NCBI GenBank assembly: GCA_030141605.1
Contig: JAQGDQ010000114.1
Coordinates: 310,001-374,000 of the forward strand
Origin: Tubiluchus corallicola
Lineage: Eukaryota; Priapulida; Priapulimorpha; Priapulimorphida; Tubiluchidae
Length of the DNA stretch: 64,000 nucleotides
Reading direction: 5' to 3'
Shown here piece by piece: positions 1-25,693 of the stretch. Under the pieces are notes generated by a model. That model was not told where the DNA came from and searched no databases. It saw only the letters and a program-made list of their open reading frames with translations. How positions within the stretch are numbered: the first letter of the stretch is position 1; every line of letters begins with the position of its first letter. The translations under genes were made by a program, and so were the position numbers.

Positions 1-498
1 CTTCTTGCTTATTACTAAAAAATGTAACTTTTGGGCTTATAACAATTTTTTTATTGGTCAGTCAGAACTTTTTTACAATTTGAATACCACAATCAATAAT
101 ATATTAGGAAGTTACAAAACATTACTATAATGTTCTTATCTAAGTAAGACGTTGCTTTTGTCATCTTTAGCGTGCTTTTTGAATGTTAAATTTATCAACT
201 AATTTTGGTTAGATAAAGACAGAATTTCTGCTTTTACTGCGCAAATTCATGTAAAAATACTACTATATAGTATGTAATACGTAGTTTGTAGTAGTATGGT
301 AAATAGCTCATTATCATGATGACCGTACAATTGCTTACGTCCTACGAAATAAAGAAGTGATAGAATAATGTTTAGATATGTCAGCATCAGATCAGGTTAA
401 CGTTAGTGTTTGAATTGAGTGCATGAGTTTTACTTAGTAATTTGAATGAGAAGGAGCTCATTCAATTCCACGAATCAATTTATTTTTCTTTCATGTAG

Positions 499-3400
499 GA
501 ACGAGAGGCTGCAAAGGCATTGTTTAAAGGTAGAAGAGGTCTCGAATTAGTGAAAAACATTGTGAAGAAGTCAAAGACATTTGTCCCAGGAGAACCTGTT
601 GAGGGCATACAAACTGGTCCCACACCAGAAGAAGTCAAAGCAATAAAGGTAATTGTCATAAGCACATATTCGCATAACTTCTCAAGCTGTTGTGCACACT
701 CTGCGGGCGCAATCTTGTATTCAGTGACATGACCCTCATTATCAAGAATAATTCTCTAAGATGAGATGTTGAATTGACAAAATAACTTAGTCGTGCTTTG
801 ATGTGCATACTTTCTCCATTAACTGATGGTAGCCTAGCAATTACTATCTGCCTGTGATAATAAAAAAATGGGGAAAAATGTTTTTATCAATTGCATTCAT
901 GTAGTCCAAGTATAATATGATAATAGGGTGATTGGCACTGACGCAAAGCAGAGGCCAACATTGTGTCTCTTCAGATTTCTATATTTTAGCTCAGTTTTAA
1001 AGGTTACTATAGTCTTGATACCCTCTTACCACTTACTCGTCGACCACAAACTGTTGTTAAATGTTTCAAATCATCAGTTTGGCATTGGCGTACGATTTTA
1101 CAGTGGTTTTCGTCATATTTAATTGAAAGCTCACAGAACGTCTTAATTATTGCTTCTCTCTCAAAAAGTTTTTCTTTAGAATCTTATGTGTACCGCAAGG
1201 CTCTTATCTAGGGCCGCTTCGCTTTTCAGCATGTTCCAGTTTTTTGTTTATAATAGTAGACCAGTAGGCCCTATAAGCTCCAAATGTACGCCTATGCTGA
1301 AGATTCTCAGCTGTATTTGTGTTTTTGGATATTAAATAACATTTCCAAACAAGCTGCCCATAAGATTTTGAAAGACTATTTTGAACATATTAAGCAGTGG
1401 TTGATAGCTTTTAAACTCAAATTTAATGCAGGTAAAATTGAATTTTTGTTAATTGTCTCATGTACTCACCTGTCTAAAATGAAAAGTGGCTGTACTAAAT
1501 TTGGTAGAATTGATATCATGTCTTCTAATTTTGTTTGCAATCTTGAGGTATTGTTTGACAAAAACATGAGTATGGATTTACAAATCACAAATTAAAAATT
1601 TGTATAAAATTTTTATAGTGGACGTCCTAGTACTTCAATGTATAATTACAACACAATTTCGATATTATTGTATCATAATTCTTTTATGGTGTTGTGGTAC
1701 ACGATGTAATTAGGTTCTGTAGGTTTACTGTTTTAAACTTATAAAAATCTTTCTTAAAACACGTGTTTTAAGCACTTGCTTGACATTACATTAATCGGAA
1801 ATAGATTTCCTAGATATTCCCAGAAGGTTGTTCCGGAGAGCGAGACCTGCTACTGCTAAAGCCCTTTCACTTATAGTGACGTATCTAATACATGGAACAA
1901 GTAGTGCCTTGTTCGCAACATATCTGAGAGTATAACGGTTAGAGGTTACATATGATATCATTGTCAATTAGATGCTAGACCGTTGATATTTTTACACACA
2001 AGTAATAAAATTTTAAATTGAAGTGTTACGAGGAATCAAACTTATAACCCTCGCCGCTGAGTCTTGAAGACAATGTAAAAGTTTTAGTTTGCATTTTGGC
2101 AATTTAGCTGACAACCCTTTACAACAGTCAATACAGTTAGTAACGAACGTTTGTATAATAGTCCTAAGTACAGGTTCCATTAAAAACCTCCTAATTTATC
2201 CGACATTATCCAACTGAAAATACATTGTGTTTTACATATTTTTGTGATTTCTAAATCCATATTCATGTTTTTGTCAAACAAAACCCCAAGGTTACATTAC
2301 ACTGTTTTATGTACAATGCTAATGAATTGATACACTGTAATGATTTTAACCCTGTAAAAATAGAAGGACATTATAGATCTAGTGCTCTAGAAAGTTTATA
2401 TAATAATAATGATGTTGATAATGATGCTTAATGAAAACAACAACAATAACTTTACAATACTCCACATTTTTATTGCATTTTAATTTTATTTAATATTAAT
2501 TTTAGAAACTAAAATATTAATTGCAGTATTGTATATTTTTGGAGGACTAGTTATTTTATAGGAAATTCATTCTGGTATTAGAACTATATCAAAAAATCGG
2601 ATGCAATGAGTTTCTTAAGCTCTACTAGCTACTTTTCTGCAATAACACCTTCAAATAATAAGTTCAAGAATAATTAAAGATGGAAGAAGTAATTTTTTAC
2701 ATTTATTCATGTTTTAGCAAATAAGTTTAATAAAAAGTTTATTTTGCAATTTTTAGTAATTTTTTTGTTTTTAGGAAGCCGTTGCAAAAGCAACAACTTT
2801 AGAGGAGGTAGAACGTCTTGGTCAAATGTTGAAATCAGGCCAAATTCCAGGAAAGGAAAGAAAGGAAAGGTTAAACAGTAAGTGTATAAATGTTTTGTGT
2901 TGGCATAGTATAAAGGACAGGTATTGCAAGGTTTTGCATGTTTTTTGATTTATTGCTAAAGATTAGAAATCAGCTTGTGAGCCAGTTCTTGTCTTAGTGT
3001 ACCTTAAAATGCAAAGTCAACTTAATTTCCTGTTCATAATTAACACACTATGACCTTTCTCATTAGTTGTTGAAATATTTTAAGCATGTTTTCTCTTTAG
3101 TAAGTCTGATTTATTATATAATCTATTGCCCATGTACATAAGTTATGTGCTAGTGTGAGTGTTACTTCAGTTACTTTGCTATGAGAAACATCCAGTTTTT
3201 AACCACGCCAATTTTTTTGACAAATCTAATATGGTTTATTAGCTTTTAAATTTTTGTTTTGAAGACACATACTCATAATTACTACCTTTTATCTAGTGGT
3301 GGATGTAGTCAATTACTTTGTTTGTTGAAAAAGTGTTGACATATTGATTAATTTATCTATATAGTTTTATGCTTACCCACGTCATTTGTGAAACAAGGTA

Positions 3401-3913
3401 TATGAAAACGTTTAGCGACATTTCCCTTGGGTTTTTAAAGTTCAAAAACACCAAATAGACAAAATGACCATACAGTATGAATCAGTGTGATTCATTTGTC
3501 ATTGTTTAATTTACCAAAAACTAATATATGTATTTGGTAATCACATACTCAAAATTTTTAGTATCACTCATCATTTCGTTATTATGCTAAATATGAGTTG
3601 CACTTCCAAGAACACAGATGGGCAAAAAAGGCTAGGCCAAACTTTTTCATTCAAGTGAGCCATCAATAAGATAAGTGAAATAAATATGCTGTGAGATTGT
3701 ACAGTGTAAATGTGTAATCCAGATTGTGAATGTCTTTTGATATGTTAGATTATGCTTAATTCATTGGTAGAAGTGCTTGTGGTGTACTAGATCGTATTTT
3801 ACTGATGGTACAAGACTTTGTAATACGAACAAAAAATACAAAAACAAATATAAAAACAATTTTTTGTTGTTGCAGGGAAAGAAGAACAAGAAGACGAAGA
3901 AATGGATATGTAG
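499..3913 (+). CDS. SNRPA1: U2 small nuclear ribonucleoprotein A' (C-terminal part, 5' end outside window)
   Basis: Three phase-consistent coding exons: 499-648, 2775-2877 and 3876-3913, the last ending in TAG. Every intron has an AG acceptor and GT donor (GTAATT, GTAAGT). Together they encode about 96 C-terminal residues. The stretches FKGRRGLELVKNIVKKSKTF, GPTPEEVKAIK and LEEVERLGQMLKSGQIPGKE match the tail of U2A' after its leucine-rich repeats. The terminal acidic run EEQEDEEMDM fits the family's acidic end. U2A' binds U2B'' and stem-loop IV of U2 snRNA in the nuclear spliceosome. The LRR part lies upstream of base 1. The intron at 649-2774 holds LINE debris. A possible poly(A) signal AATAAA is at 4931-4936, implying a 3'UTR of about 1 kb. 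Confidence 0.93.
1025..1600 (+). mobile_element. Non-LTR retrotransposon relic (reverse transcriptase fragment, CR1/jockey-like)
   Basis: Broken reading frames recall the RT core. VPQG-like residues and a degraded LGPLLF block lie at 1190-1240. Then YAEDSQLYLCF, a degenerate YADDTQLYLSF active-site block, starts near 1287. WLIAFKLKFNAGKIEFLL (W..x..LKLN..KTEFLL) and NLEVLFDKNMSMDLQI follow. Stops and frame changes show it is dead. It sits in the SNRPA1 intron. Confidence 0.75.
1790..2300 (-). mobile_element. Second LINE relic, inverted relative to the first
   Basis: The reverse complement of 2243-2292 reads almost the same as 1540-1590, the block encoding FDKNMSMDLQIT. The two copies therefore belong to one family and lie head-on in the same intron. 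The rest, down to about 1790, shows only short broken frames on the minus strand. Confidence 0.6.
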
Positions 3914-6781
3914 CTATAAATTTGTTTCATTATTATGTAACTGTAGATGTTCCATTGTCATTTGCCTTGTTTCCTCACTGTATCAAGATTGCTTTCATCT
4001 AAGGATGAGTGGGAAGAAATAACTCAGTTTTTCTATTGTGTGCAATTACACTTTCCTGGTTGTCTGAAAGTAAGCACAAGATCGTTATAATAATAATAAC
4101 TGTGGTACAGGTATCACGGTAAAAGGTCCAGACGGAAAATGCTCAGGTAAACTGACTGGGACAGTAGTTTTAAGCAGAAACACAGATTCAGCTGTGCACT
4201 GACATATACTGCTGAAAAACATAAAAATTAGCTGTGTTAGCAGCCATTAATAACGTACCATTGTTAGTTGCTAGGAAGTTATTCTTTCTTTCTTAGCCTT
4301 TGTTTGTTATACAAAGTACATTTGCAAGTTTTTTTTCTATAGATTATAATGGTTTGTTCAGTAATTAGTTATTTGCAGGCACATAATGCACCTATATGAG
4401 TTTTCGTTTAGTTATTTGTCATATTATATTTTCTGTTTCACCTGTCTGCAAATGGCAAAAGCTAAAAGGGTAAAATTGCTGTTTTACTGTCTCTTTAACA
4501 TGCTGATATATTATTGTAGAAAAATTATTAATACGAATAGAACATAGTATTTTCTGCGTTTATATTGCAACAGTAGTTCATCATTCAGTAATATCAAGAA
4601 ATTATTTTACACAGTATTTAAGCATTTTCGCATTTTACCCATTCATTTAGTGTTTGAGCAATTAAGAATGCCTCTGTCATAGAGAATAATAGTGCAATTG
4701 ATGTGCTCGGCTTCGTTTGATTAGCCTAATTCATTTAACTTTGTTTTTCTTTTGCAATGCAGTTTGATTCACACTCTGTCCACTAGGCAGAGCCAAACGT
4801 TTGATCCATTAGCTTTGTTCTCAACGTGAAATGCATGTGTACAAAAGTTTTATATAAATTTGGACAGTTCTCTCGAACGACCATCAACTTGTATGTACTA
4901 AAAATATTTTTGTATTTATAAATTCACATAAATAAAACATTAAATTTTAACTGCTATTGTTCATGTTAGATATTCACTTAAATTTTAACAAATTTTCCAT
5001 CCTAATTTTGCTGTTCATTATTATCCAACAATAGAGTAACCTTTTGTCTGGATTAAGCGGATTTGATCCTAAACTTGCTGTAAAGTTGTCCGTACAGAAC
5101 AATATCAACAACAGAGTTGTCACCACTGTATCAAATATAAGCAAAGAGTGAAAAATTAGTGACAGCAGTTTTTATGCAGCTGCATGCAACATACAGGTGT
5201 TTCCTAAGTCACTCACTCAATTTGTTTTTCTTTGCTACTACTCGACTAATGGCGTTGATCTTGCAGAAAACTCTTAGTAAGTAGTTGCGACCTTTTTAAG
5301 TCTACATTTGAAGTTTTCTGCTAGTTTCTTCTACTGTCATTCCAATCTAGAGTAGAGGTGTAGAACTGCAAGGGTTGCTCACTCGACAGATCATACGCAA
5401 TGCAACATCTTTTTGTGGGGCTACATTAAGAACAAAATGTATGCCACCAAGCTGTAAGACCTCTCCCTGCGCTAAAAGAATGGACGAGGAATGCACGTTC
5501 TTTTGTTACTCAATTGGCAAAAAATGCAAAAAAAAAGAAATTGGTTTGTTTCAAAAAGGCAGTGCACACTTTCAGGTGCACTAATAACTTGACCAGTAAA
5601 CTTACTAAGTCAAGTCTGATTCAGAGACTCGGCAACCAAATTATCATGTGATTCTTGTAAATGCTATTTCAGCAAACCTTTAGAAATAATGAGGGACTTA
5701 TGAAACACCTTGTGTTACTTAAATTTTGCCTCGGTAATTAATTAAGCAAACGTAATGAACGCAAAACAAAAAAGCAGAATACGGTCAAAAATGTACCTTC
5801 TGTATTTACCTTCTATTGTAATTTAAGGCCACATCAGTGTGTATGATCAAACCAAATAGACCACAAAAATATTTACAGAAAAAATAATTCCAATAAATAC
5901 AGTTCAGAAGTACACCGATTACAAACTTTGCTGTGAAACAGTGCATTCATTCTAATCGTTTTTTAGTATAAGTTGGTAATACGAAAGATCACAGATATAA
6001 AATGACAAGCAGCATGCACTGCAAAATTTTCACAATACTTCATGTACAAGCTGTTATGTAGCAGTAACTTTTGCAATAAAACGACATTATTTTCAGTGCT
6101 TATGTGTTTATGAAAGCAAGTTTATTTAGTCATAACAAAGTAAATGACATTGATATTATCTTTGATGTCAAGACAGTGAATTTGCACATGCAGACTAAAG
6201 CTACTGCCCTTGCTGAGTCAAAGTCCAAAGTCCTTTAATTTCATAACTTCAAAAAATAGCTCATTGTGAGACAACACAGAATAAGTCTATTTATACAGTG
6301 TACTAGGCTAATGCAGATGCAACTACTAAAATAATTACTGTATGCTGATTTTTTTGAACCTGAACTAAAATCACTGAATTTGAAATACTAGCATTTTTTT
6401 GCATTACTAAAACATTGTAACAAGGATAAAAATAATATAAAGGTAGACTTAAAAACTAATTAAAAACAGTTATTTGTGATTTAAACTGATGTAGCTTATT
6501 GTAATTTAAAATCAAAATGGACATCATTTAGAACTTATGTTAGAGATTTAATTAGAATTTTCTCTGCAGCATTACAAAAAGGGCATGCTTCATGGGGTAA
6601 CTTGCAATTCGCCCCCTACTTCAGAGGTAACTTGCAAAATGCCTCTTAATTAACTTATTTTAATTTTCTCGGCATCACAAGAAGGTTTAACAAAATTACA
6701 TCTCCCAAGATTTTTGGCATATTTTAACACTATGAAGTTATCACTTTTAATCAATAGATTTTCAAAAAACACCAAGTGCAT
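3914..6781. other. Intergenic region with two convergent 3'UTRs
   Basis: No supported gene. It should hold the SNRPA1 3'UTR (candidate AATAAA at 4931-4936) and the minus-strand 3'UTR of the zinc-finger gene. A TTTATT (AATAAA on minus) occurs near 6122. A short near-tandem GGTAACTTGCAA block lies at about 6595-6645. Short open frames such as 5375-5584 have no recognisable similarity. Confidence 0.5.
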
Positions 6782-13087
<6,306 letters not shown>

Positions 13088-13302
13088 TATTAGTTTTCAG
13101 CTGTTAACAAACGGAATTGTGAGACAAATTATTAGCATCAAACTTTCGCAAAAATGCATTAGATAATAAACGCTTAATCACAAACTATTAAACTTGATCC
13201 TTTGAAAGTTAAATTATTAATAAAATGCATGCTTAGGCTATTTTTTAGAAACCAGAAATAATTTGAACAGTATTAATCTGCATGTGCTATGAAAAAGATA
13301 TA

Positions 13303-13790
13303 TAGTAAGTCCTCGCCTAATGATGTTGAAGCGTTCCAGGAAAGTGCATCGTTTTGTGAAACATTGCTAAAAGCAACAATTCTTTCCAAAAGAAATAAGG
13401 TAAAATATCCAGTTGGATTTCAGGAGCAAAAGTCACCAGTGCTTAGTTATGTAAAAGCATTCACTTATGCAGATAGAAATGAATCAACAATGCTTGACTT
13501 ATAAATTACACACTTCATACCATTTATTGCTGACAGTTCTACAGTACATATTTGCTTAATTAAAAAGCTAAAGAGTAACCAAAGCATTAAAACTAAAATC
13601 TAAATTTGAAACATAGGCAGTATCCTCTAGCATTTCAGCCATTTCTTGCTCTTTTTGTTTTTTCATAAAAAAATCTAGTATGGGTTGCTTAGATTTCTTC
13701 CTTTTTTTAGCTAGCATTTCTTATAACACTGCATCACGTTTCGTATGATCCTTCGAGCTGTGTTATTTTCGGTGTTGTCTTTGCGAGAGC
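13303..13790 (-). mobile_element. Remnant 3' end of a pogo/Tigger-like DNA transposon
   Basis: The end at 13303 (TAGTAAGTCCTCGCCTAATG, preceded by TA) closely resembles the terminal repeat of the MITE at 39487-39799. Reading inward on the minus strand, a short coding remnant ends at 13568. That is the order expected of transposase C-terminus, then 3'UTR, then terminal repeat. No matching opposite end was found, so the 5' part is lost. Confidence 0.6.
13568..13717 (-). pseudogene. C-terminal transposase remnant with a PIP-box-like motif
   Basis: A 49-residue frame begins with a lysine-rich run, then KQPILDFFMKK, an acidic helix-like stretch and a stop. QxxLxFF resembles the PCNA-interacting motif found at the C-termini of pogo-family transposases. 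The in-frame codons just upstream include a stop, so this is a fragment. The family call is an inference from this motif plus the adjacent terminal repeat. Confidence 0.5.
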
Positions 13791-14875
13791 TACAATGTAA
13801 ATAAAGTGAAAGCAGCAATCCATAACAATTGTGTAACATTTTCAGATTATATAACATGAGAGAGTTTTATCAACCAGAGGAATTTTATCTAATTGAGGAA
13901 TAGCATAATCATACTCATAGTATCGCCAAGGTTTACCTAGCTGTGATTAACTGCCTGCTATCAGTTAGGCAAACTATGAGCCTGGGTTTCTGTGCTAAGT
14001 AGCTAGTGAGCTTCATCTATAGAGTATGAATGCAGTAAACATGATTTAGTACTCATAGTAACGCTAAAAAATTGTTGTTAAAACGAAACATGTGAGATGG
14101 AAAGTGAAAAAATGGCATTATTAAGCGAAGACTTTCTGCATAATGTAAAAATTAAAAGCCAAAAAATGTTATAATTGACATTATTCGCCAATGTCAAAAG
14201 ATAATGACAGAAAAAATAATATCTAATATAGTGTACATACATGTAAAATTTAATGTAGGACATATTTCATGTATTATAAATAATTATGTAGACTGGCATA
14301 AGAATGGCCTAATAATCAAACACAGCTCGTGCAACCACTTTAGTCCAAACTGCCCTGTCACCTACAACCTACCGCGTCTCCCTACTTTTGATATCTAACG
14401 GTGTGTTCGTAAGATATTTTTGGATAAAAATATCATCATATGCCCATTACGTCTATTGTAGACATTGGCGGACAGAACTCTAAAATAAAAAGAAATCTGC
14501 CGCTACGACAGGTAAACACAGCAGTCAATACAGCAAAAAACTAGACTCCGCTATGCCAGTGGTTTGTCAGAACCACTTCCACTTTAAAAATAAAGTTTTG
14601 CAAACTTTTCGTCTTCGCGGAAGGAAACTACGGGAAATTTTAAAGCCTCGCCGATTTACACTCAAGTAGTTTGTTGTATATTCGGCACGAGGTTTATTCC
14701 ATTAAATCTATATCATGAGTTGGCACCAGGAGTGCCACTCTCATTATACTTTTAATTTACTAATATTTTAAGACTTATGATTATTTCAGATTTCTTAAGA
14801 AACTCTACAAGTACAAATCAGTTTGGTTTAATCAAGGACGTATCTACTTAAAAGTCAATGATGAATGTGAGCCTC
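13791..14875. other. Intergenic, nothing recognised
   Basis: AT-rich sequence with only short open frames on both strands. No family similarity, terminal repeat or RNA gene seen. Confidence 0.4.
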
Positions 14876-15715
14876 TCGAAATTAAGACTGAAACCTATTT
14901 GTGGCTGGACCTGATATCCATAATCTACAAAATACTGTCAACCTACAATTAGATAAAATTGATACTTGGCTAAAAGCAAATAAACTAACATTAAACTATC
15001 AAAAACTATCAAAGTTTATTCTCTTTTCAGATCAAAAACCCAATCCAGATGTAGACAACTTCCAAATTAATATTAATAATTTAAGTATTAGTCGGTCCAA
15101 TGATATAAAATATCTGGGTGTTTTTATCGATAGCAAACTCAACTGGAGTACACACATAAAACATATAAAATTAGTAAAATAACGGGATTATTTTTGAAAC
15201 TTTGGTACTACCTAGATACCCAAACTTTGAAATTAATATATTACGGACTAGTTTTTCCCTACTTACAATACGAATACTTACATGGGGATCAGCCAACAAA
15301 ACTATAACGCAGAATGTTGCTGTACCTCAAAACAAAATTGCAAAAGCTGTCAGCTTTGCTGGTTTCAGGAACCATGCAGCACCTTGTTATAATCAACTAA
15401 AAATTTTAAAAATAACTACTATTTATCTATAACCTAGAAATGGCTAAAATTGTTTTCAAATTCAAAAATCATAAGCTACCCAAACTATTCAATGGATACT
15501 TGAGCTAACCTTCAGCCTTGCATAACTACCAAACGCGCTCTGCATCAAGTAACACTTACAGTGTCAAAAGATGCAATACTACCAAAGCTCAACGTTCGTT
15601 CAAGCACCAAGCCCCACGAATTTGGAACTCTATCCCTCAGAAGTTAAAAAACAAATCTCTTAATTACCTTGTCTCAAGTTACAAAAATATGCTTATTTCT
15701 CTATATACCTAGTTT
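14876..15715 (+). mobile_element. LINE 3' portion (reverse transcriptase C-terminus, decayed)
   Basis: Frames in order: LDKIDTWLKANKLTLNYQK, then IKYLGVFIDSKLNWSTHIKH, the usual end of the RT domain. A frameshifted LKLIYYGLVFPYLQY block follows (15215-15280). The last part is a C-terminal NYQTRSAS ... PRIWNSIPQKLKNKSL ending in TAG at 15710-15712. That order is standard for jockey/CR1-like elements. Frameshifts and stops near 15182-15440 make it inactive. The 5' end, with endonuclease and RT core, is missing. Confidence 0.85.
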
Positions 15716-15887
15716 TGGAATTGTTTACACAACTAAAACTTAAACTACTATTTTCCACTCAAGTTGAACTCACCAAACTATATATATACATATGAATGGT
15801 AAAAACTCACTTATTATATGTGCTGAAGATCTAATCGCCTGTTAGTCTTAATAACTTTGGTTTTTTCTACTATTTATGTGTATATGT

Positions 15888-17814
<1,927 letters not shown>

Positions 17815-18560
17815 TTTTTTGGTAGGGGCACAAACGAAAATCAAATGGTTGGCATCACCAGCAGGTTTCCCATGTCGAGTAACAGTAGCGTGTAGCATTT
17901 CAAATGAAAGATCTCGATGAGGCAAATCGAATGGTATTAGTTACGCCTAGACTGGTTAGTTTAAACGTATTTTTATTAAATAAGAAATATTGGAATATGG
18001 TTTGAACAGGCAGCTTTTAACAGCTGATAAAAGTTCTCACCAGTGAAACGTGCAGTTAGTAGAGTGCATACAATCGACAAACAGTGGAAGAATTACAGTA
18101 CGATTACTAGCAGTATAGACACATACATAGCATAATGTTGAGAAAGACATTAATATTACTATGTAATCAATATAAACTAATACAATGATTAGAAGTGCTT
18201 AATTAGCAATATAAATTTCTGTAACCCAGACTGGCTGACCCTTAATCCCACCCCACCCCCGCTATAGGGGGACAAAAACCCAAATCGGGAGGGTTTGCAC
18301 ACCAATGCTTCCAGTGCCTATAGTAACAGTGGCTTACAGTATGTCAAATGAAAGGTCTTGGTGAGGCGAATCGAATGATATGAGTTAAGACCAGACTGGT
18401 GAGCTTGCTATCAAAAACCGAAATTGGCGGTCAGGCCGTGCTTCCAAGGTCAGGCAGCAGCAGGTTGTAGTACATCAAATGAAAGGTATGAATTATGAAT
18501 GACTAATAATTAAGTGATATGAGTCATGCCCATATTGGTTGACCCTTGACCACAGGTCAC
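17815..18560. repeat. Three diverged copies of a dispersed repeat unit
   Basis: The core TCAAATGAAAGATCTCGATG, or close variants, recurs near 17900, 18345 and 18475. It is followed in each by ATCGAATG-TATGAGTTA-like sequence and (A)GACTGGTnAGCTT or TTGGTTGACC. Spacing is irregular (about 440 and 130 bp). A related core, CAAACGAAAGGTCTCGATC, occurs on the minus strand near 54875. Function unknown. Confidence 0.6.
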
Positions 18561-18943
18561 TGATCAAAAAGTGACACCGAAACTGTTGATGTACGCACAC
18601 ATTGTTTACGTACACATTATTAACTATTTTGAAAAACAGTTTTATTTGTAAATACCCAACAAAAGCTGCCACTTAAAGCAGTTCCTGTCGCAGAAGCAGA
18701 ATGTTATCACAATTTTTAACACAGTCAAAACGTCCGCTACTTATAATTATTTTTACCTTTATTAGCTTGGAAATTCACAAAGAGACTTTCAAATTTAATG
18801 GTAATTATTATTAAAAGAGCTCCGTTATTCCTTAATTTATAACACATTTTTTGTTTAATAAACAGACCCATGTTCCCCTTTTTTATTTTTTGTGATTATT
18901 ACAAATAAAAGTACATCCAAGCACTGAACATGTTACTCCAAAT

Positions 18944-18948
<5 letters not shown>

Positions 18949-19026
<78 letters not shown>

Positions 19027-19033
19027 TGTGTGT
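18949..19033. repeat. Second (TG)n microsatellite
   Basis: Roughly 35 perfect TG units followed by an interrupted TATGTG run. Confidence 0.97.
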
Positions 19034-20496
19034 ATCTAGGTCCTCTATACATCATTCTTTCTTCTGAAAGGTGCTCATGCATATTGCTCAAAACTGCAGT
19101 ATTGGCGTGGAGCACGTATTTTCTTGTGTGGGTTTGTATTATAATTATTTTTACACCGTTGGTTGTTTAATTTTGCCGGGAAATAAAAAATAAGAACTTT
19201 ATAACTACTCCGGAATGCGAAGCAGTACTCCTGCACACGCAGTACTCATTTAATGTCCAAACTTTAGTAACGTGCTAATAGCAGTAAAATAAATTTATTG
19301 AATATTAAAATATAAAATTTACAAATAAAAGAATAAAAGTGGATGCAACGTTTTACAATAACAGTTAAAGTTAAGGTGGAAACATGAGTTTGTTGAATCT
19401 TAAAAAATTAAAAAAAGCAATTAGTAATAAAATTACACTTGTAAAAATATGAATGAATTGTTTCGGGTGATGTTCCTTTAATTCCTTCGGTACTGCTTTT
19501 AAGTCATTCAATTGTGTGTTTTGGGTGGAGCCTTTAATTCTGTTCATTCAACAGTGTATGCGAAAATACTTGTGCTATACTGTAGACGTTTTTCTTGAAG
19601 TGCATGAACTTTGTAATGTCTTTTCAAATACGTTTTATGAAACAATGTGTCAACATTTTTTATGCATAGCAGTTTTTCTTTAGTTTAAAGAAGGGCACAA
19701 AATCAGGTGATAAAGAAGATTTTTGTATTCATCGCACCACAGTCAGAAAATTGATTAAGAACATAATTCAGTATAATTAAATTTTGTGTATCAATATAAA
19801 CTCAGCATATGTGCTGTGCACAACACCAAAAAAAATTAATATAGACAAAACCAACATTTTTTGAAATTATATAGATTTTATTAAAGAATTTCATTAACTT
19901 CAATACATACATTACAAGAACAAACTGTAGTACGTTTTAAAATATGAATGCAAAATACAAAGTAAAGCAAAATCAACAGTTTTTGATGACAAAGTTTTCA
20001 TTAAAAGTAGTAACCAATAACTGAAACAAACATGAACGTTTTAACTGAGTTATGTAAATAACTTTTGTAATTACACTTCTAAAGCTTTTCAACAATAACT
20101 ATTAGCTTGCAATATGAAACGTGCAAATCCAACCTAAAATTTTAATATGACAACATTTTCAAAGGACACGAACAACATAGGTGATAGTTAACAGGCCTAT
20201 ATTCTACCTTCATTATAAATAGCTTGAGTTATATTCAACTGCTTCCATTACAAAGACTGGAAATGAGCATTTTTAAAAATTACTATTATAAGGCCAAGGG
20301 TAGTAACATGTCTAAAAATTTAATAACAACAATAAGCAAAATTGAAAAAAATGCACAAACACTAAATATAAGTAACTGGCTTTCATAAATTATGAAACTC
20401 CATATTTATCTGCAGACATATGTAAGCATGTTGAAAGATTACAAAGAAATAAATGACAAAGAACTTTTTAACAAATCACAAAACAAACAGTTAACT
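19034..20496. other. HSC70 downstream flank and 3'UTR
   Basis: No gene seen. TTTATT at 19877-19882 (AATAAA on minus) is a likely HSC70 poly(A) signal, about 620 bases after the stop codon. The sequence to its left is AT-rich without recognisable features. Confidence 0.5.
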
Positions 20497-25314
<4,818 letters not shown>

Positions 25315-25334
25315 GACAGTAGCGAAAAGTTATC

Positions 25335-25454
25335 CTGAAAGTAAAAATAAGTTTACCATATTTGTTTTTTATTTAACTAAAGTGTGCTATACTATACAAC
25401 TCCATACAATAATAATTAAAAATGTTTGAACTTTAATAAATTCGTTAATCTTAC
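25335..25454 (-). other. Probable 5'UTR intron of HSC70
   Basis: On the minus strand a GTAAGA donor (25454-25449) and a pyrimidine-rich CTTTCAG acceptor (25341-25335) bracket 120 bases. The acceptor lies 20 bases before the ATG. A leader intron just before the start codon is usual for animal HSC70 genes. Confidence 0.65.
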
Positions 25455-25651
25455 TTTAACTTTAAGTCGACAAATAAAACAGTTCTCAGCAAAACAAAAA
25501 GAAAATCTCACACAACAGATGATTGATAGATAATTAGTTAATATAGGCCCAGAGATTAAGGTCTAATACAATCGGTATAATAATATCACAGTCTTTCCAG
25601 CCGGCACATCAAACCACAGTCAAACTGAAATTTAACACCAAGTTTCGTTGC

Positions 25652-25693
25652 TATAAATACGCAACGTGACGCGGAGTGTCTTCTAGAATCTTC
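25652..25693 (-). promoter_or_regulatory. HSC70 core promoter: heat-shock element and TATA-like box
   Basis: TTCTAGAATCTTC at 25681-25693 is a perfect three-unit heat-shock element (TTC-nn-GAA-nn-TTC), the HSF1 trimer site. Twenty-one bases closer to the gene on the minus strand is TATTTATA (25659-25652), a TATA-like box. Transcription would start near 25625 and feed the predicted leader exon. The TATA call is weaker, because the same bases read more canonically on the plus strand. Confidence 0.75.

Noticed and set aside
5375-5584. Plus frame of 69 residues with many Cys
   Set aside because: No recognisable domain and no splice context. It lies in the expected 3'UTR/intergenic stretch.
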